A stretch of 64,000 nt of DNA from Brucella grignonensis (lineage in GTDB: Bacteria > Pseudomonadota > Alphaproteobacteria > Rhizobiales > Rhizobiaceae): the NCBI RefSeq assembly GCF_002252505.1, contig NZ_NNRL01000165.1:164035-228034 (forward strand). The letters are read 5' to 3'. The notes below the pieces were generated by a model. The model was not told the DNA's origin. It ran no database searches and saw only the letters and a list, made by a program, of their open reading frames with translations. Below are positions 35,393-45,192 of the stretch, piece by piece; position 1 is the first letter of the stretch; the number at the start of each line of letters is the position of its first letter. The position numbers and the translations under genes were made by a program.

Positions 35393-36430
35393 ATGACACA
35401 CAACACGAAAACCTTTCGCCCGGCGCGCGCCGCCTTCGCCTCTTCCGCAGCTTCGATCGTTACTCTCAGCCTCCTCGTTGCCCCGTCTTTTGCGCAGCAG
35501 GCGCCGACAGTGCTGATCGACGGCTCGAGCACCGTATTCCCCATTTCCGAAGCCATGGCTGAAGAGTTCCAGAAGGCTCAAGCCGGCAAGACGCTGGTGA
35601 CCGTCGGGTCTTCTGGCACGGGCGGTGGCTTCAAGAAGTTCTGCCGCGGCGAAACCGACATCACCGGCGCTTCCCGTCCGATCAAGTCCGACGAGATCGA
35701 GCTGTGCAAGCAGAACGGCGTGGAATTCATCGAGCTGCCTGTCGCAATCGATGCTCTCGCAACGATCGTAAACCCGGCGAACGACTGGGCGACGTGCATG
35801 ACCGTCGAGGAACTGAAGAAGATTTGGGAACCCGAAGCACAGGGGAAGGTCACGAACTGGAACCAGGTCCGCGGCGAATTCCCTGACGCCAAGCTCGGCC
35901 TCTTCGGCGCCGGCACGGATTCCGGAACCTACGACTACTACACGTTCGCCATTAACGGCAAAGAGCATGCCAGCCGCGGTGATTATACCGCGACAGAGGA
36001 CGACAACATCACGATCCAGGGCGTCGGCGGCGACAAGAATGCGATCGGCTTCCTGGGTCTCGCCTATCTGACCGAGAATGCTGGCAAGGTGAAGGCTGTC
36101 GAAATCAAGCAGGCCGACGGTTCGTGTGTAGCGCCGTCGATCGAGACAGCAACCGATGGCACCTACCAGCCGCTTACCCGTCCGCTGTTCTACTACGCTT
36201 CCAAGAAGGCGGCCGACGAGAAGGAACATGTGCGCGCATTCGCCGAGTTCCTGTTCGACGCCAAGAACCAGGAAGAACTGGTCAGCGAGGTCGGCTACGT
36301 CGCCCTGCCTGCCGAAGCAGCTGGCCTTGCTCTGAAGAAGTTCGAAAAGCGCGTCACCGGCAGCCACTTCGAAGGTGGGTCCAAGGTTGGCGTCACCGTT
36401 ACCGATCTCGTCGCAGACGCAGCGAACTAA
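35393..36430 (+). CDS. pstS: Phosphate-binding protein PstS
   Basis: A 345-residue periplasmic phosphate-binding protein. Signal region [20 protein letters not shown] with cleavage near FAQQ; mature chain [20 protein letters not shown], the [19 protein letters not shown] phosphate loop, and TDSGTYDYY. Arsenate mimics phosphate in this class; selectivity cannot be read from the sequence. ATG 35393 has AGAGGG upstream. It is the first gene of pstSCAB-phoU. Confidence 0.95.
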   Translation: MTHNTKTFRPARAAFASSAASIVTLSLLVAPSFAQQAPTVLIDGSSTVFPISEAMAEEFQKAQAGKTLVTVGSSGTGGGFKKFCRGETDITGASRPIKSDEIELCKQNGVEFIELPVAIDALATIVNPANDWATCMTVEELKKIWEPEAQGKVTNWNQVRGEFPDAKLGLFGAGTDSGTYDYYTFAINGKEHASRGDYTATEDDNITIQGVGGDKNAIGFLGLAYLTENAGKVKAVEIKQADGSCVAPSIETATDGTYQPLTRPLFYYASKKAADEKEHVRAFAEFLFDAKNQEELVSEVGYVALPAEAAGLALKKFEKRVTGSHFEGGSKVGVTVTDLVADAAN

Positions 36431-36442
36431 TCCCGATCGTTC

Positions 36443-36470
36443 CAGCAGCCGCGCGCAATCGCGGCTGCTG
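36443..36470 (+). terminator. Intra-operon hairpin after pstS
   Basis: A perfect 11-bp stem (CAGCAGCCGCG and complement) with a 6-base loop between pstS and pstC, with no T-run. It probably protects the 3' end of pstS mRNA or reduces readthrough so that binding protein exceeds permease. Confidence 0.7.
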
Positions 36471-36485
36471 ATTCCGGAGAACAAG

Positions 36486-37409
36486 ATGTCAACGACGCTC
36501 GACGCCTATCATCCAAGCGAAGCATTTCTGAAACGCCGACGTTTCATCGACCTGACGATGCGCGTCTTGCTTTTCTTGTCCGCCGCACTCTCGGTGTTTG
36601 TGACCGCGGCAATCATTTACGTGCTCGTAAGTGAGTCCTGGAATTTCTTCACTGAAGTGTCCTTGTGGACCTTCCTCACGGATACGGAATGGACGCCGGT
36701 CTTTTCGCAGCCGCGATATGGCATTTTGCCGCTTCTTACAGCGACACTCTGGGCCGCGGGGATCGCGATCCTGATTGCCATCCCCTTGGGAACTAGCCTC
36801 GCCGTCTACCTCAGTGAGTATGCGCGCCCGGCCGTCCGCGAAACCGTAAAGCCGGTGCTGGAATTGCTTGGTGGCGTCCCGACTGTCGTCTTCGGTTACT
36901 TTGCTCTTTTGTTTATCACGCCGCTCCTCCAGACGTTCATACCCGGGCTGACGGGTTTCAATCTCCTTGCTCCGGGGATCGTGCTCGGCATCATGATCAT
37001 GCCCTACATCGTCTCGATCAGCGAAGATGCCATGCGAGCGGTTCCTGCTTCGCTGAGGGAAGGGGCCTATGCCTTGGGCATGACAAGGCTGCAGACCTCT
37101 TTCAAGGTGATCATTCCAGGAGCCTTCTCCGGCATAACTGCCGCATATCTTCTGGGCATGTCACGGGCGGTTGGCGAAACAATGGTTCTTGCTATCGCTG
37201 CAGGTCAGAATCCGAATCTGACGGCCGATCCTCGTGAAGGTGCAGCGACAATTACATCATACATCGTGCAGATGAGTCTCGGTGACCTGCCTCACGGCTC
37301 GCTAGCCTACCAAACCATTTTCGCAGCAGGCCTCGCACTCTTCGTCCTGACGCTGTTCTTCAACATCATCGGCTTCTTTCTTCGCCGTCGCTTCCGGGAG
37401 GCTTACTGA
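36486..37409 (+). CDS. pstC: Phosphate ABC transporter permease PstC
   Basis: A 307-residue inner-membrane permease with six main helices. The cytoplasmic coupling loop EGAYALGMTRLQTSFKVIIP, preceded by PASLR, is typical of PstC. ATG 36486 has GGAGA upstream. The stop codon overlaps the pstA start (TGATG), so translation is coupled. Confidence 0.93.
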   Translation: MSTTLDAYHPSEAFLKRRRFIDLTMRVLLFLSAALSVFVTAAIIYVLVSESWNFFTEVSLWTFLTDTEWTPVFSQPRYGILPLLTATLWAAGIAILIAIPLGTSLAVYLSEYARPAVRETVKPVLELLGGVPTVVFGYFALLFITPLLQTFIPGLTGFNLLAPGIVLGIMIMPYIVSISEDAMRAVPASLREGAYALGMTRLQTSFKVIIPGAFSGITAAYLLGMSRAVGETMVLAIAAGQNPNLTADPREGAATITSYIVQMSLGDLPHGSLAYQTIFAAGLALFVLTLFFNIIGFFLRRRFREAY

Positions 37410-38356
37410 TGACTATCAGCGCCGACAGCCCTATCGTACTTCAGGACAAGGATCCGCAGGCTCTACTTGTCAGTCGCGCAAGGCGAAACGACCTTGTCTT
37501 TGCCAGCATGGGCCTAGTCATCCTGTTCGTGGTGATGGCATTTTTGATCGCGCTCATCGCCGATCTCTTTTATGATGGCCTTGGACGCATCGACTACGCC
37601 TTCCTGACGGAGTTTCCGTCGCGGCGCCCGGCAAGCGCAGGCATTCTTTCGGCTTGGGTCGGGACATGCCTCGTCATGTTCGTCACGGCGCTACTGGCAA
37701 TTCCGCTCGGTGTGGGTGCGGGCCTCTATCTGGAAGAGTACGCCAGGAAGAACTGGCTGACTGACGTCATCGAGATCAACGTCACGAATCTCGCCGGCGT
37801 GCCGTCGATTATCTACGGTTTGCTCGCACTTGGCTTCTTCGTCTATCTCGCGGATCTCGGCCGTACGGTGCTTGTCGCCGGTATGGTGCTGGCATTGCTG
37901 ATCCTCCCGATCGTCATCGTTGCAACGAGAGAAGCCATCCGGGCGATACCGCAGACAATCCGCGAAGGTGCCTTCGGCCTCGGGGCCGACAAATGGCAGA
38001 CGATGTGGCACTACATTCTACCGGCTGCAAGACCTGGGATTCTAACTGGTGCAATCGTCGGATTGTCTCGCGCTATCGGGGAAACCGCACCGATCATAAC
38101 GATCGGCGCCCTTACATTTATCGCCTTCCTGCCGCCTTCTCCCGTCGGCGCAAGCTTTCCCTTCATCAACTTTGACTGGCTCAATGCGCCATTCACCGTG
38201 ATGCCCATCCAGATGTTCAATTGGATATCGCGGCCGCAGGCAGCGTTCCACGTCAACGCGGCGGCCACTGGCGTGGTGCTCATGTTCATGACGCTTGGCA
38301 TGAATGCCATCGCCATCTGGATACGCTTCCGGCTTCGACGCAAGCTCGGCCTTTAA
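37409..38356 (+). CDS. pstA: Phosphate ABC transporter permease PstA
   Basis: A 315-residue permease, second half of the channel. The coupling loop is [20 protein letters not shown], and the helix with [18 protein letters not shown] is conserved in PstA. The start overlaps the pstC stop. It pairs with PstC and PstB. Confidence 0.93.
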   Translation: MTISADSPIVLQDKDPQALLVSRARRNDLVFASMGLVILFVVMAFLIALIADLFYDGLGRIDYAFLTEFPSRRPASAGILSAWVGTCLVMFVTALLAIPLGVGAGLYLEEYARKNWLTDVIEINVTNLAGVPSIIYGLLALGFFVYLADLGRTVLVAGMVLALLILPIVIVATREAIRAIPQTIREGAFGLGADKWQTMWHYILPAARPGILTGAIVGLSRAIGETAPIITIGALTFIAFLPPSPVGASFPFINFDWLNAPFTVMPIQMFNWISRPQAAFHVNAAATGVVLMFMTLGMNAIAIWIRFRLRRKLGL

Positions 38357-38373
38357 CTGAGATCGGACAAAAA

Positions 38374-39216
38374 ATGAACGATACAACCACTGCCGTGAGG
38401 CCTGCGAAAGCGGGACTGCAATCCAGCTCCAAGCGCAACATATTGATCCATCCAGAACGACTGCGCGCTGAGGTGAGGGATCTGGATTTCTGGTACGGGG
38501 ACTTTCACGCTCTAAAGAAGGTTAACCTTCCGATCGCCGACAAGCAGGTGACCGCCTTGATCGGGCCGTCCGGTTGCGGCAAGAGCACATTGCTGCGATC
38601 GTTCAATCGCATGCACGATCTTTATCCGGGCAACCGGTATGAAGGTGCGATCGAACTGCTGCCAGAAAAACAAAATCTGGTCTCGACCGGAATCGATCCG
38701 ATCCTGATCCGGTTGCGCATCGGGATGGTTTTCCAGAAACCGAACCCCTTTCCAAAGTCAATTTACGAGAACGTGGCGGCGGGTCTGCGGGTTCGCGGTA
38801 TCGCAAAGAAAGCCCTGCTTGATGAGCGGGTTGAGCAGGCTCTCCAGGGTGCCGCTCTCTGGAATGAAGTAAAGGACCGCCTCCATCAATCGGCTTATGG
38901 TCTGTCCGGCGGTCAGCAGCAGCGTCTGTGCATCGCTCGTACGCTTGCCCCCAACCCAGAGATCATTCTCTTCGACGAACCGACATCGGCCCTTGACCCG
39001 ATCGCCACCGCAAAAATCGAGGAGCTTATCGCTGAATTGCGAGACCAGTACACGATCGTCATCGTCACGCACAACATGCAGCAGGCAGCGCGGATATCGA
39101 CATACACCGCCTACATGCACCTCGGCGAGATGACCGAGTACAACGCGACGAATGAGTTCTTCACAAATCCGCAGAATGAGAAAACGCAGCAGTACATCAC
39201 CGGACGCTTCGGTTGA
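38374..39216 (+). CDS. pstB: Phosphate ABC transporter ATPase PstB
   Basis: A 280-residue ATPase with Walker [10 protein letters not shown], the Q loop [15 protein letters not shown], signature [16 protein letters not shown] and Walker [13 protein letters not shown]. It follows pstA by 17 bp. An N-terminal tail of about 30 residues precedes the ATPase fold, a little longer than in E. coli PstB. Confidence 0.95.
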   Translation: MNDTTTAVRPAKAGLQSSSKRNILIHPERLRAEVRDLDFWYGDFHALKKVNLPIADKQVTALIGPSGCGKSTLLRSFNRMHDLYPGNRYEGAIELLPEKQNLVSTGIDPILIRLRIGMVFQKPNPFPKSIYENVAAGLRVRGIAKKALLDERVEQALQGAALWNEVKDRLHQSAYGLSGGQQQRLCIARTLAPNPEIILFDEPTSALDPIATAKIEELIAELRDQYTIVIVTHNMQQAARISTYTAYMHLGEMTEYNATNEFFTNPQNEKTQQYITGRFG

Positions 39217-39225
39217 GGGGGAAAC

Positions 39226-39927
39226 ATGACGATGGATCACACTATTCGAGCTTTCGACGAAGAACTACAGGACCTGACCGGACAAGTATCCGATATGGGG
39301 CGAATTGCTGCCGCGCTCCTCGACAAGTCCGTCAATGCTCTCATCGGCAATGACAAGACACTGGCAGATGAGGTCGTAAGAGCCGACCTTCAACTCGATG
39401 CGATGCAGAGAACCGCCGAAACGGCGGCTGTGCAAATCATTGCTCGGCGCCAACCCGTCGCGAACGACCTGAGACGGATCGTCGGCGCGATGCGCATGGT
39501 ATCAAACCTGGAGCGTGTAGGCGATCTCGCGAAGAACATCGCCAAGCGCGCAGCAATCATGGATGCCTCACTTAACAGGGGCGTTGTCTCTGCCGGGTTC
39601 AGCACACTAGCCGAAGCCGCCAAAATGCAGCTGGCTGGCGCGCTCGATGCTTTCCAGAACAACGACGCGAAGACGGCATCTCAAGTCCGCCTCCAGGACG
39701 AGCACATCGATGTACTCTATAACGGCCTCTTTCGAGAACTCCTGACATACATGATGGAAGACCAGCGCTCGATCACATTGTGCGCTCACCTCCTTTTCTG
39801 CGCCAAGAACCTCGAGCGGGTCGGAGATCATGCTACCAATCTCGCTGAGACCGTCGAGTACATCGTGACGGGCGATGATGTTTCGATTGATCGCCCTCGC
39901 GCCGAAACTGTTGTTGCGATGGAGTAG
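39226..39927 (+). CDS. phoU: Phosphate signalling protein PhoU
   Basis: A 233-residue all-helical protein with two tandem three-helix PhoU domains. The metal-binding E/DxxxD repeats are RVGDLAKNIAKRA in the first half and RVGDHATNLAETV in the second. PhoU links PstB state to the PhoR kinase and so to PhoB. It is the fifth gene of the pst operon. Confidence 0.94.
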   Translation: MTMDHTIRAFDEELQDLTGQVSDMGRIAAALLDKSVNALIGNDKTLADEVVRADLQLDAMQRTAETAAVQIIARRQPVANDLRRIVGAMRMVSNLERVGDLAKNIAKRAAIMDASLNRGVVSAGFSTLAEAAKMQLAGALDAFQNNDAKTASQVRLQDEHIDVLYNGLFRELLTYMMEDQRSITLCAHLLFCAKNLERVGDHATNLAETVEYIVTGDDVSIDRPRAETVVAME

Positions 39928-39932
39928 GCTTC

Positions 39933-40595
39933 ATGCCGAGCGTCGTTATCGTACAGGAAGATATTGGCGTTGGCTCGATCCTGGAAGCAAGCTTCCGCGA
40001 GGAAGGTTATATCGCCGGGGTATGTGGACTGGCCGAGCAGTGTGAACGTATGGTCGCGGAGAGACAACCAGATCTGGTCGTCGTCGATTCGGTAAGCCGT
40101 GCGACCAATCTCCGTCAGTCGTTTATGAAAATGCGAGCCCATGTGCGAAGAAGGCAGTTGGCGATTATTGTCTTGGGCGGAGAGGCGCTGCCCAAGCCCC
40201 TTTTTGATGCCGGAGCCGACGATTACTTGCCGCGCCCCTTTTCCGTTCAGGAACTTCTGGCTCGCAGCAATGCGCTCCTTGAGCGTTCATGCTCGAAGAC
40301 GACCAGGATCTTGAACCATCGCGAGATATCCCTGAACCTCGAAACGCACAGGGTTTCGCGTAAGGGACGGGAGATTCACCTTGGTCCGACGGAATATCGT
40401 CTCCTGCAGACGATGCTGACAGAACCGTCTCGGCTCTTTTCGCGGCGCGAAATTCTCGAGATGGTATGGAACGACACGAGCCGGGACGAACGCATCGTTG
40501 ATGTCAGCATCAAAAGATTGCGGAAGTCCTTGAACATCGGAAGCAAGGGAGACGCAATCCGTACTGTGCGCGGCTGCGGCTACGGCCTGCAGTAA
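39933..40595 (+). CDS. Second PhoB-like regulator with a degenerate receiver
   Basis: A 220-residue OmpR/PhoB-family protein, 5 bp after phoU. The winged helix is well kept (GPTEYRLLQTMLTEPSRLFSRREILEMVW, ending RTVRGCGYGLQ). The receiver keeps Asp52 (VVVDSVSR) but the switch Thr/Ser is Gly (VLGGEALP) and the conserved Lys is Arg (LPRPFSV). It may work without classical phosphorylation, or be a competitor of PhoB at PHO boxes. It differs clearly from the phoB at 34337. Confidence 0.85.
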   Translation: MPSVVIVQEDIGVGSILEASFREEGYIAGVCGLAEQCERMVAERQPDLVVVDSVSRATNLRQSFMKMRAHVRRRQLAIIVLGGEALPKPLFDAGADDYLPRPFSVQELLARSNALLERSCSKTTRILNHREISLNLETHRVSRKGREIHLGPTEYRLLQTMLTEPSRLFSRREILEMVWNDTSRDERIVDVSIKRLRKSLNIGSKGDAIRTVRGCGYGLQ

Positions 40596-40601
40596 TAGCG
40601 A

Positions 40602-41423
40602 TCAGCGTGGACTGTTTCCGATTGCCTTCAACTGCGTCTGAAGGGACATCCTGTCGATCGACTCAATCGGAAGTGCCGTGAAGACTGAGAGCCTGTTGGC
40701 GATAGCGTCTGCTGCCCGGCGAAAGGCGGCAAGCCTTTGCAGTTCAGTTCCCTCAGCAAGCGCAGGATCGTCGATAGCCCAGTGCGCTGTAAAAGGCTGA
40801 CCGGGCCAGGAGGGGCATTGCTCCCCCGTCAGTGTGTCGCAAACGGTGAAGACGAAATCCATAGAGACACGGTTAAGACCCTTGAACTCGTCCCAGCTTT
40901 TGGGTTTTAGGTTCTCGACCGGACAGTCCATCTTCCGGAGTGTTGCGAGTGTCATTGGATGCACCGCATTTGCGGGAAGATTTCCCGCAGAGAACGCCGC
41001 AAACCGCATTGGCGCCATCTTGCGTAGAATGGCCTCCGCCATGATCGATCTGGCAGAATTTGCGCGGCATAGGAAAAGCACATTAAATATTCTTGGGACC
41101 TGTTGGTCTGGCTCGATTCTCGTCAAAGAGGTTCTGCCAGCCAACGGGGTGAAGTCAGTCGCCAAAAACTCGACAAGCCTCCAGACAAGTTCGGTATTCG
41201 GCCGATAAATTATCGTGGTGCCAACGCGTTGGGTTTGGACCAGTCCGGCGCGCTTCAACACGTTAAGATGAGACGACATCGTATTTTGAGGTATGTCGAG
41301 CAGTCTTCCGATGTCGCCTGAGGGCAATCCCTCCGGCGAATGATCCAGAAGAAGACGCAGTGCATCAAGTCGGGTGGTTTGCGCGATGGCTGCAAACGCC
41401 TCTACGATAGCTGATTTTTCCAT
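40602..41423 (-). CDS. ArsR-ArsC fusion: repressor joined to arsenate reductase
   Basis: A 273-residue fusion. Residues 1-105 are an ArsR winged helix (DIPQNTMSSHLNVLKRAGLV) with no cysteine at all. Residues 112-273 are a low-molecular-weight-phosphatase-type ArsC with P-loop CRANSARS (Cys119) and the relay pair in VCDTLTGEQC. It thus lacks the usual arsenite-sensing thiols in the repressor part. It overlaps its own candidate operator at the start codon and is convergent with the PhoB-like gene (6 bp apart). Confidence 0.9.
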   Translation of the reverse strand: MEKSAIVEAFAAIAQTTRLDALRLLLDHSPEGLPSGDIGRLLDIPQNTMSSHLNVLKRAGLVQTQRVGTTIIYRPNTELVWRLVEFLATDFTPLAGRTSLTRIEPDQQVPRIFNVLFLCRANSARSIMAEAILRKMAPMRFAAFSAGNLPANAVHPMTLATLRKMDCPVENLKPKSWDEFKGLNRVSMDFVFTVCDTLTGEQCPSWPGQPFTAHWAIDDPALAEGTELQRLAAFRRAADAIANRLSVFTALPIESIDRMSLQTQLKAIGNSPR

Positions 41424-41433
41424 AAGTCTGGAT
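41418..41433. promoter_or_regulatory. Candidate ArsR operator at the arsR-arsC fusion start
   Basis: TTCCAT-AAGT-CTGGAT (6-4-6) overlaps the ATG of the fusion gene and lies downstream of a TATATA element read on the minus strand. Half-sites agree with the arsR operator at 45209-45224. Confidence 0.55.
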
Positions 41434-41487
41434 ATATAGATTTTCGTTCAGTTGAGCAAGTTGCGTTCCCTTGGCGGGCGCCAATAA

Positions 41488-41503
41488 ATCCGTATTTCTG
41501 GAA
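41488..41503. promoter_or_regulatory. Candidate ArsR operator before phnD
   Basis: ATCCGT-ATTT-CTGGAA has one good and one weaker half-site with the same 6-4-6 spacing. It lies next to the PHO box of phnD and 65 bases from the site of the divergent fusion gene. Confidence 0.4.
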
Positions 41504-41513
41504 ATGTGCAGTT

Positions 41514-41531
41514 CTGTCATATTTCTGTAGC
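41514..41531 (+). promoter_or_regulatory. PHO box before phnD
   Basis: CTGTCAT-ATTT-CTGTAGC is a perfect first half-site and a second with two changes at 11-bp periodicity. It lies 48 bases before ATG 41580. Confidence 0.78.
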
Positions 41532-41579
41532 GCAAGTGCCGAATAAGCGGGTGTCTGTTTTGGATCGATGGAGAACCTG

Positions 41580-42533
41580 ATGAAAAAGCTCGTGGCCGCA
41601 CTGGCGATATCCGTAGCATTTGCAATGCCTGCCCAGGCGGATTTCAAACTCGACGCTCGTTACGCGGACGCCGACGGCGATATGGTCGCCGACATTCCGA
41701 CCGATGCCAGCCAGCTTGTGGACCCGGATACGCTGGTATTCGCCTACACCCCGGTCGAAGACCCGGCCGTTTACGCCGATGTCTGGAAAGGCTTCCTCGA
41801 TCACCTCGCGGAAAAGACAGGCAAGAAGGTTCAGTTCTTCCCGGTTCAGGAAAATGCGGCTCAGATCGAAGCCATGCGCGCCGGTCGCCTGCACGTTTCC
41901 GGCTTCAATACTGGCTCGAATCCGATCGCTGTCGCCTGCGCCGGGTTCCGGCCGTTCGCGATGATGGCTTCGAAGGACGGCGCCTTCGGCTATGAAATGG
42001 AGATCATCACCTATCCAGGCTCTGGGGTTGAGAAGATCGAAGACGTGAAGGGCAAGAAACTGGCCTTCACCGCTGAGACGTCCAATTCTGGTTTCAAGGC
42101 ACCCTCGGCATTGTTGAAGTCCGAGTACAAGCTCGAGGCAGGTAAGGATTTTGAGCCGGTGTTCTCCGGCAAGCACGACAATTCGGTCCTCGGCGTCGCC
42201 AACAAGGACTACCCGGCTGCGGCTGTCGCCAATTCCGTCATGAAGCGCATGATCGCCCGTGATGTCGTCAAGGCAGACCATATTGTCTCAATCTTCAAGT
42301 CGCAGACGTTTCCGACCACGGGTTATGGCGTGGCCCACAATCTGACCCCGGAACTGCAGGAAAAGATCAAGGATGCCTTCTTCTCCTATGACTGGGAAGG
42401 TTCGGCGCTCTTGAAGGAGTTCCAGACCTCGGAGCCGCCGCAGGAAAGCTTCATTCCGATCTCCTTCAAGGAAAACTGGTCTGTCGTTCGTCAGATCGAT
42501 GAAGCCAACGGCGTCACCTACGAGTGCAAATAA
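41580..42533 (+). CDS. phnD: PhnD-type periplasmic binding protein (phosphate/phosphonate/phosphite class)
   Basis: A 317-residue binding protein: signal peptide MKKLVAALAISVAFAMPAQA, then the PhnD fold with LVFAYTPVEDP, NAAQIEAMRAGRLHVSGFNT and AETSNSGFKAPSALL. Preference among phosphonate, phosphite, phosphate or arsenate cannot be told; a role in the arsenic island suggests an oxyanion similar to phosphate. ATG 41580 has GGAG six bases upstream, better than ATG 41568. First gene of phnDCEE. Confidence 0.9.
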   Translation: MKKLVAALAISVAFAMPAQADFKLDARYADADGDMVADIPTDASQLVDPDTLVFAYTPVEDPAVYADVWKGFLDHLAEKTGKKVQFFPVQENAAQIEAMRAGRLHVSGFNTGSNPIAVACAGFRPFAMMASKDGAFGYEMEIITYPGSGVEKIEDVKGKKLAFTAETSNSGFKAPSALLKSEYKLEAGKDFEPVFSGKHDNSVLGVANKDYPAAAVANSVMKRMIARDVVKADHIVSIFKSQTFPTTGYGVAHNLTPELQEKIKDAFFSYDWEGSALLKEFQTSEPPQESFIPISFKENWSVVRQIDEANGVTYECK

Positions 42534-42550
42534 GCACGTTTGACCAATAG

Positions 42551-42578
42551 GCGCCGGGTCGTATTCGCGACCCGGCGC
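42551..42578 (+). terminator. Intra-operon hairpin after phnD
   Basis: A perfect 11-bp stem (GCGCCGGGTCG and complement) with a 6-base loop, without T-run, between the binding-protein and ATPase genes. Stem and loop lengths equal those of the hairpin after pstS. Confidence 0.7.
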
Positions 42579-42607
42579 TTACTCATGTGTGAAGGCGGGG
42601 AACGATC

Positions 42608-43447
42608 ATGCTCAGGATTACGGGGCTCACGAAAACCTACAAAACAGGTGACAAGGCGCTGAACGGGATTAACTTGCAGATTCCTGCCGGCCAGGTCGTG
42701 GGGCTGATCGGTCCCTCAGGCGCCGGTAAGTCAAGCCTCATCCGCTGCGTGAACCGTCTTATCGAACCAACGGCCGGCAAAATCTTTCTTGGCGAACGCG
42801 ATGTTACCGCGTTGTCGCGGTCTGATCTCAGGGTCGCTCGCCGTCGTATTGGCATGATCTTCCAGGAATATGCTCTGGTTGAGCGGCTGACCGTGATGGA
42901 AAACGTGCTCTCCGGTCGGCTCGGCTATGTGCCCTTCTGGCGCAGCTTTTTACGTCGCTACCCCGCCGACTACGTACAGAACGCATTTGCGCTTCTGGAT
43001 CGCGTTGGTTTGACGGCTCACGCCGACAAGCGCGCCGATGCTCTTTCAGGCGGTCAGCGTCAGCGCGTCGGGATTGCACGAGCGTTGGAGCAAGACCCCG
43101 AGCTGCTTCTTGTCGATGAGCCGACAGCTTCGCTTGACCCCAAGACCTCACGGCAGATCATGCGGCTGATCGTCGAGATTTGCCGGGAGCGCAATTTGCC
43201 GGCCGTCATCAACATACACGACGTTCTGCTGGCCCAGGCGTTCGTGCAACGGATCGTCGGCCTGCGCGCCGGTGAAGTGGTCTTCGACGGCACGCCTGAT
43301 CAACTCGACACAGCTGCACTCACCCGCATCTACGGCGAAGAGGACTGGGTTGCCATGCAAAAGCAAGCTCAGGATGACGCCGAAGACGAGCGTCTGGCCT
43401 TGGTTGAACGCGAACGGGCGGAAGAGCGCTTGGCAGGAGCCTTGTGA
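42608..43447 (+). CDS. phnC: PhnC-type ABC transporter ATPase
   Basis: A 279-residue ATPase: Walker [11 protein letters not shown] loop [19 protein letters not shown] (the VERLTV stretch is PhnC-like), signature [16 protein letters not shown] and Walker [14 protein letters not shown] charged C-terminal tail ([19 protein letters not shown]) is longer than usual. Its stop overlaps the next start (TGATG). Confidence 0.93.
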   Translation: MLRITGLTKTYKTGDKALNGINLQIPAGQVVGLIGPSGAGKSSLIRCVNRLIEPTAGKIFLGERDVTALSRSDLRVARRRIGMIFQEYALVERLTVMENVLSGRLGYVPFWRSFLRRYPADYVQNAFALLDRVGLTAHADKRADALSGGQRQRVGIARALEQDPELLLVDEPTASLDPKTSRQIMRLIVEICRERNLPAVINIHDVLLAQAFVQRIVGLRAGEVVFDGTPDQLDTAALTRIYGEEDWVAMQKQAQDDAEDERLALVERERAEERLAGAL

Positions 43448-44262
43448 TGGCCCATGTACTCTCGACGAGCTATCCTTCGGTGTGGCGGCGGCCACCACTG
43501 TTCATCAGGTCGGCGGTTTTGCGCTGGCTGATCTATGGGGGCGCGCTGATTTATATCATCGTTGCCGTTGCGACCATCGATGTAAACTGGGCGCGTGCCT
43601 ACGAAGGGCTCGATCGCGGCTGGCGTTTCCTTCAAGGCTTTCTGGTCCCAAACTTTACCACGCGCTGGCGTGATATCGCACAGGGACTTGAAGAGAGCCT
43701 GACGATGACGTTGACTTCGACTATCGTCGGTATCCTCGTTTCCATCCCGATTGGCATCGGAGGGGCGCGCAATCTTGCGCCAGCGCCCGTCTACTACGTG
43801 TGCCGCTCAATCATTGCCATTTCGCGTGCCTTCCAGGAGATCATCATTGCGATCCTGCTCGTTGCAATGTTCGGTTTCGGCCCGTTCGCGGGTTTCCTGA
43901 CGCTCACCTTCGCAACGATTGGCTTTATCGCCAAGCTCCTCGCTGACGCTATCGAAGAAATCGATGAAAAGCAGGCAGAGGCCATCCGTGCCACCGGCGC
44001 GTCTTGGCTGCAACTCGTCAACTATGCAGTCCAACCGCAGGTGATGCCGCGGCTGATCGGACTTTCGCTCTACCGGTTTGACATCAATTTCCGTGAATCG
44101 GCCGTCATCGGCATCGTCGGGGCAGGGGGTATCGGTGCGACGCTCAACACGTCGATCGACCGATACGAGTACGACAGCGCGGGTGCTGTGTTGATCCTCA
44201 TTATCGTCATCGTCATGCTCGCCGAATACGGCTCGAGCCTTATTCGCAAGCGGGTTCAATAA
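43447..44262 (+). CDS. phnE: PhnE-type permease 1
   Basis: A 271-residue permease with about six helices. The PhnE coupling region EEIDEKQAEAIRATGASWLQ and the end RESAVIGIVGAGGIGATL are conserved. ATG 43447 is preferred over GTG 43444. It ends in TAATG overlap with the second permease. Confidence 0.92.
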   Translation: MAHVLSTSYPSVWRRPPLFIRSAVLRWLIYGGALIYIIVAVATIDVNWARAYEGLDRGWRFLQGFLVPNFTTRWRDIAQGLEESLTMTLTSTIVGILVSIPIGIGGARNLAPAPVYYVCRSIIAISRAFQEIIIAILLVAMFGFGPFAGFLTLTFATIGFIAKLLADAIEEIDEKQAEAIRATGASWLQLVNYAVQPQVMPRLIGLSLYRFDINFRESAVIGIVGAGGIGATLNTSIDRYEYDSAGAVLILIIVIVMLAEYGSSLIRKRVQ

Positions 44263-45080
44263 TGCCAGTTTCAAATTCCCTCGATGGCCACAAAACATGG
44301 TGTAAGCTCACGCCGAGCCGCGAGCTCATCCAGTGGATCGGTTGGCTGCTACTTGTCGCCTTCTTCGTGTTCTGCTGGCAGATCATGACAAAAGATACGA
44401 TCTGGGCGTTTATCTACGATGCGCCCCGGCAAGGCGGCGACATTCTCAGCCGCGCCTTCCCGCCACGCCTGTCCTATTTGAGCGAGCTTGTCGTTCCTCT
44501 TTGGGACACGCTCAATATGGCAACGCTTGGGACGCTTGCCGGCACTGTGCTGGCAGTACCTATAGCTTTCCTTGCCGCTCGCAACACCACGCCCAGCCTG
44601 CTTGTCCTTCGTCCGATCGCACTTTTCCTGATCGTGGCATCACGCTCCATCAACTCGCTGATCTGGGCATTGCTTCTCGTCTCGATCCTGGGACCTGGAC
44701 TGCTCGCCGGCATCATTGCGATCGCCCTGCGGTCAATTGGCTTCGTCGGCAAGCTCCTTTACGAAACGATTGAGGAGATTGACCAGAAGCAGGTCGAAGC
44801 TGTCTCATCGACCGGGGCGAGCCGCATGCAGGTCATCGATTACGCGATTGTGCCGCAGGTCCTGCCTTCGTTCCTGGGAATTACCATGTTCCGTTGGGAT
44901 ATCAATATTCGGGAATCGGCGATCCTTGGCCTGGTGGGTGCAGGCGGGCTCGGCCTGAAGCTTCAGTCCTCTTTGAACATGTTGGCATGGCCCCAGGTGA
45001 CGACGATCTTCATCGTCATTCTGGCCACGGTCATCCTGGCCGAGTGGGTCTCGGCAGCCGTACGCAAAGCGCTCGTGTGA
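44262..45080 (+). CDS. phnE: PhnE-type permease 2
   Basis: A 272-residue permease related to the preceding one: EEIDQKQVEAVSSTGASRMQ and RESAILGLVGAGGLGLKL. The two presumably form a heterodimeric channel with PhnC. It ends the operon; a short AGCCTT/AAGGCT dyad follows at 45081. No lyase or phn catabolic gene is linked, so this is a transport unit only. Confidence 0.92.
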   Translation: MPVSNSLDGHKTWCKLTPSRELIQWIGWLLLVAFFVFCWQIMTKDTIWAFIYDAPRQGGDILSRAFPPRLSYLSELVVPLWDTLNMATLGTLAGTVLAVPIAFLAARNTTPSLLVLRPIALFLIVASRSINSLIWALLLVSILGPGLLAGIIAIALRSIGFVGKLLYETIEEIDQKQVEAVSSTGASRMQVIDYAIVPQVLPSFLGITMFRWDINIRESAILGLVGAGGLGLKLQSSLNMLAWPQVTTIFIVILATVILAEWVSAAVRKALV

Positions 45081-45192
45081 GCCTTTTGACGTCAAGGCTT
45101 TCGGGTTCGCCGCCCGACCGCCAGCATTATTGCTGTTGATTCCGTGTAAGTCGTCATGGAAAGCCGGGGGTAGGAGCTATTGAACAAACGTG

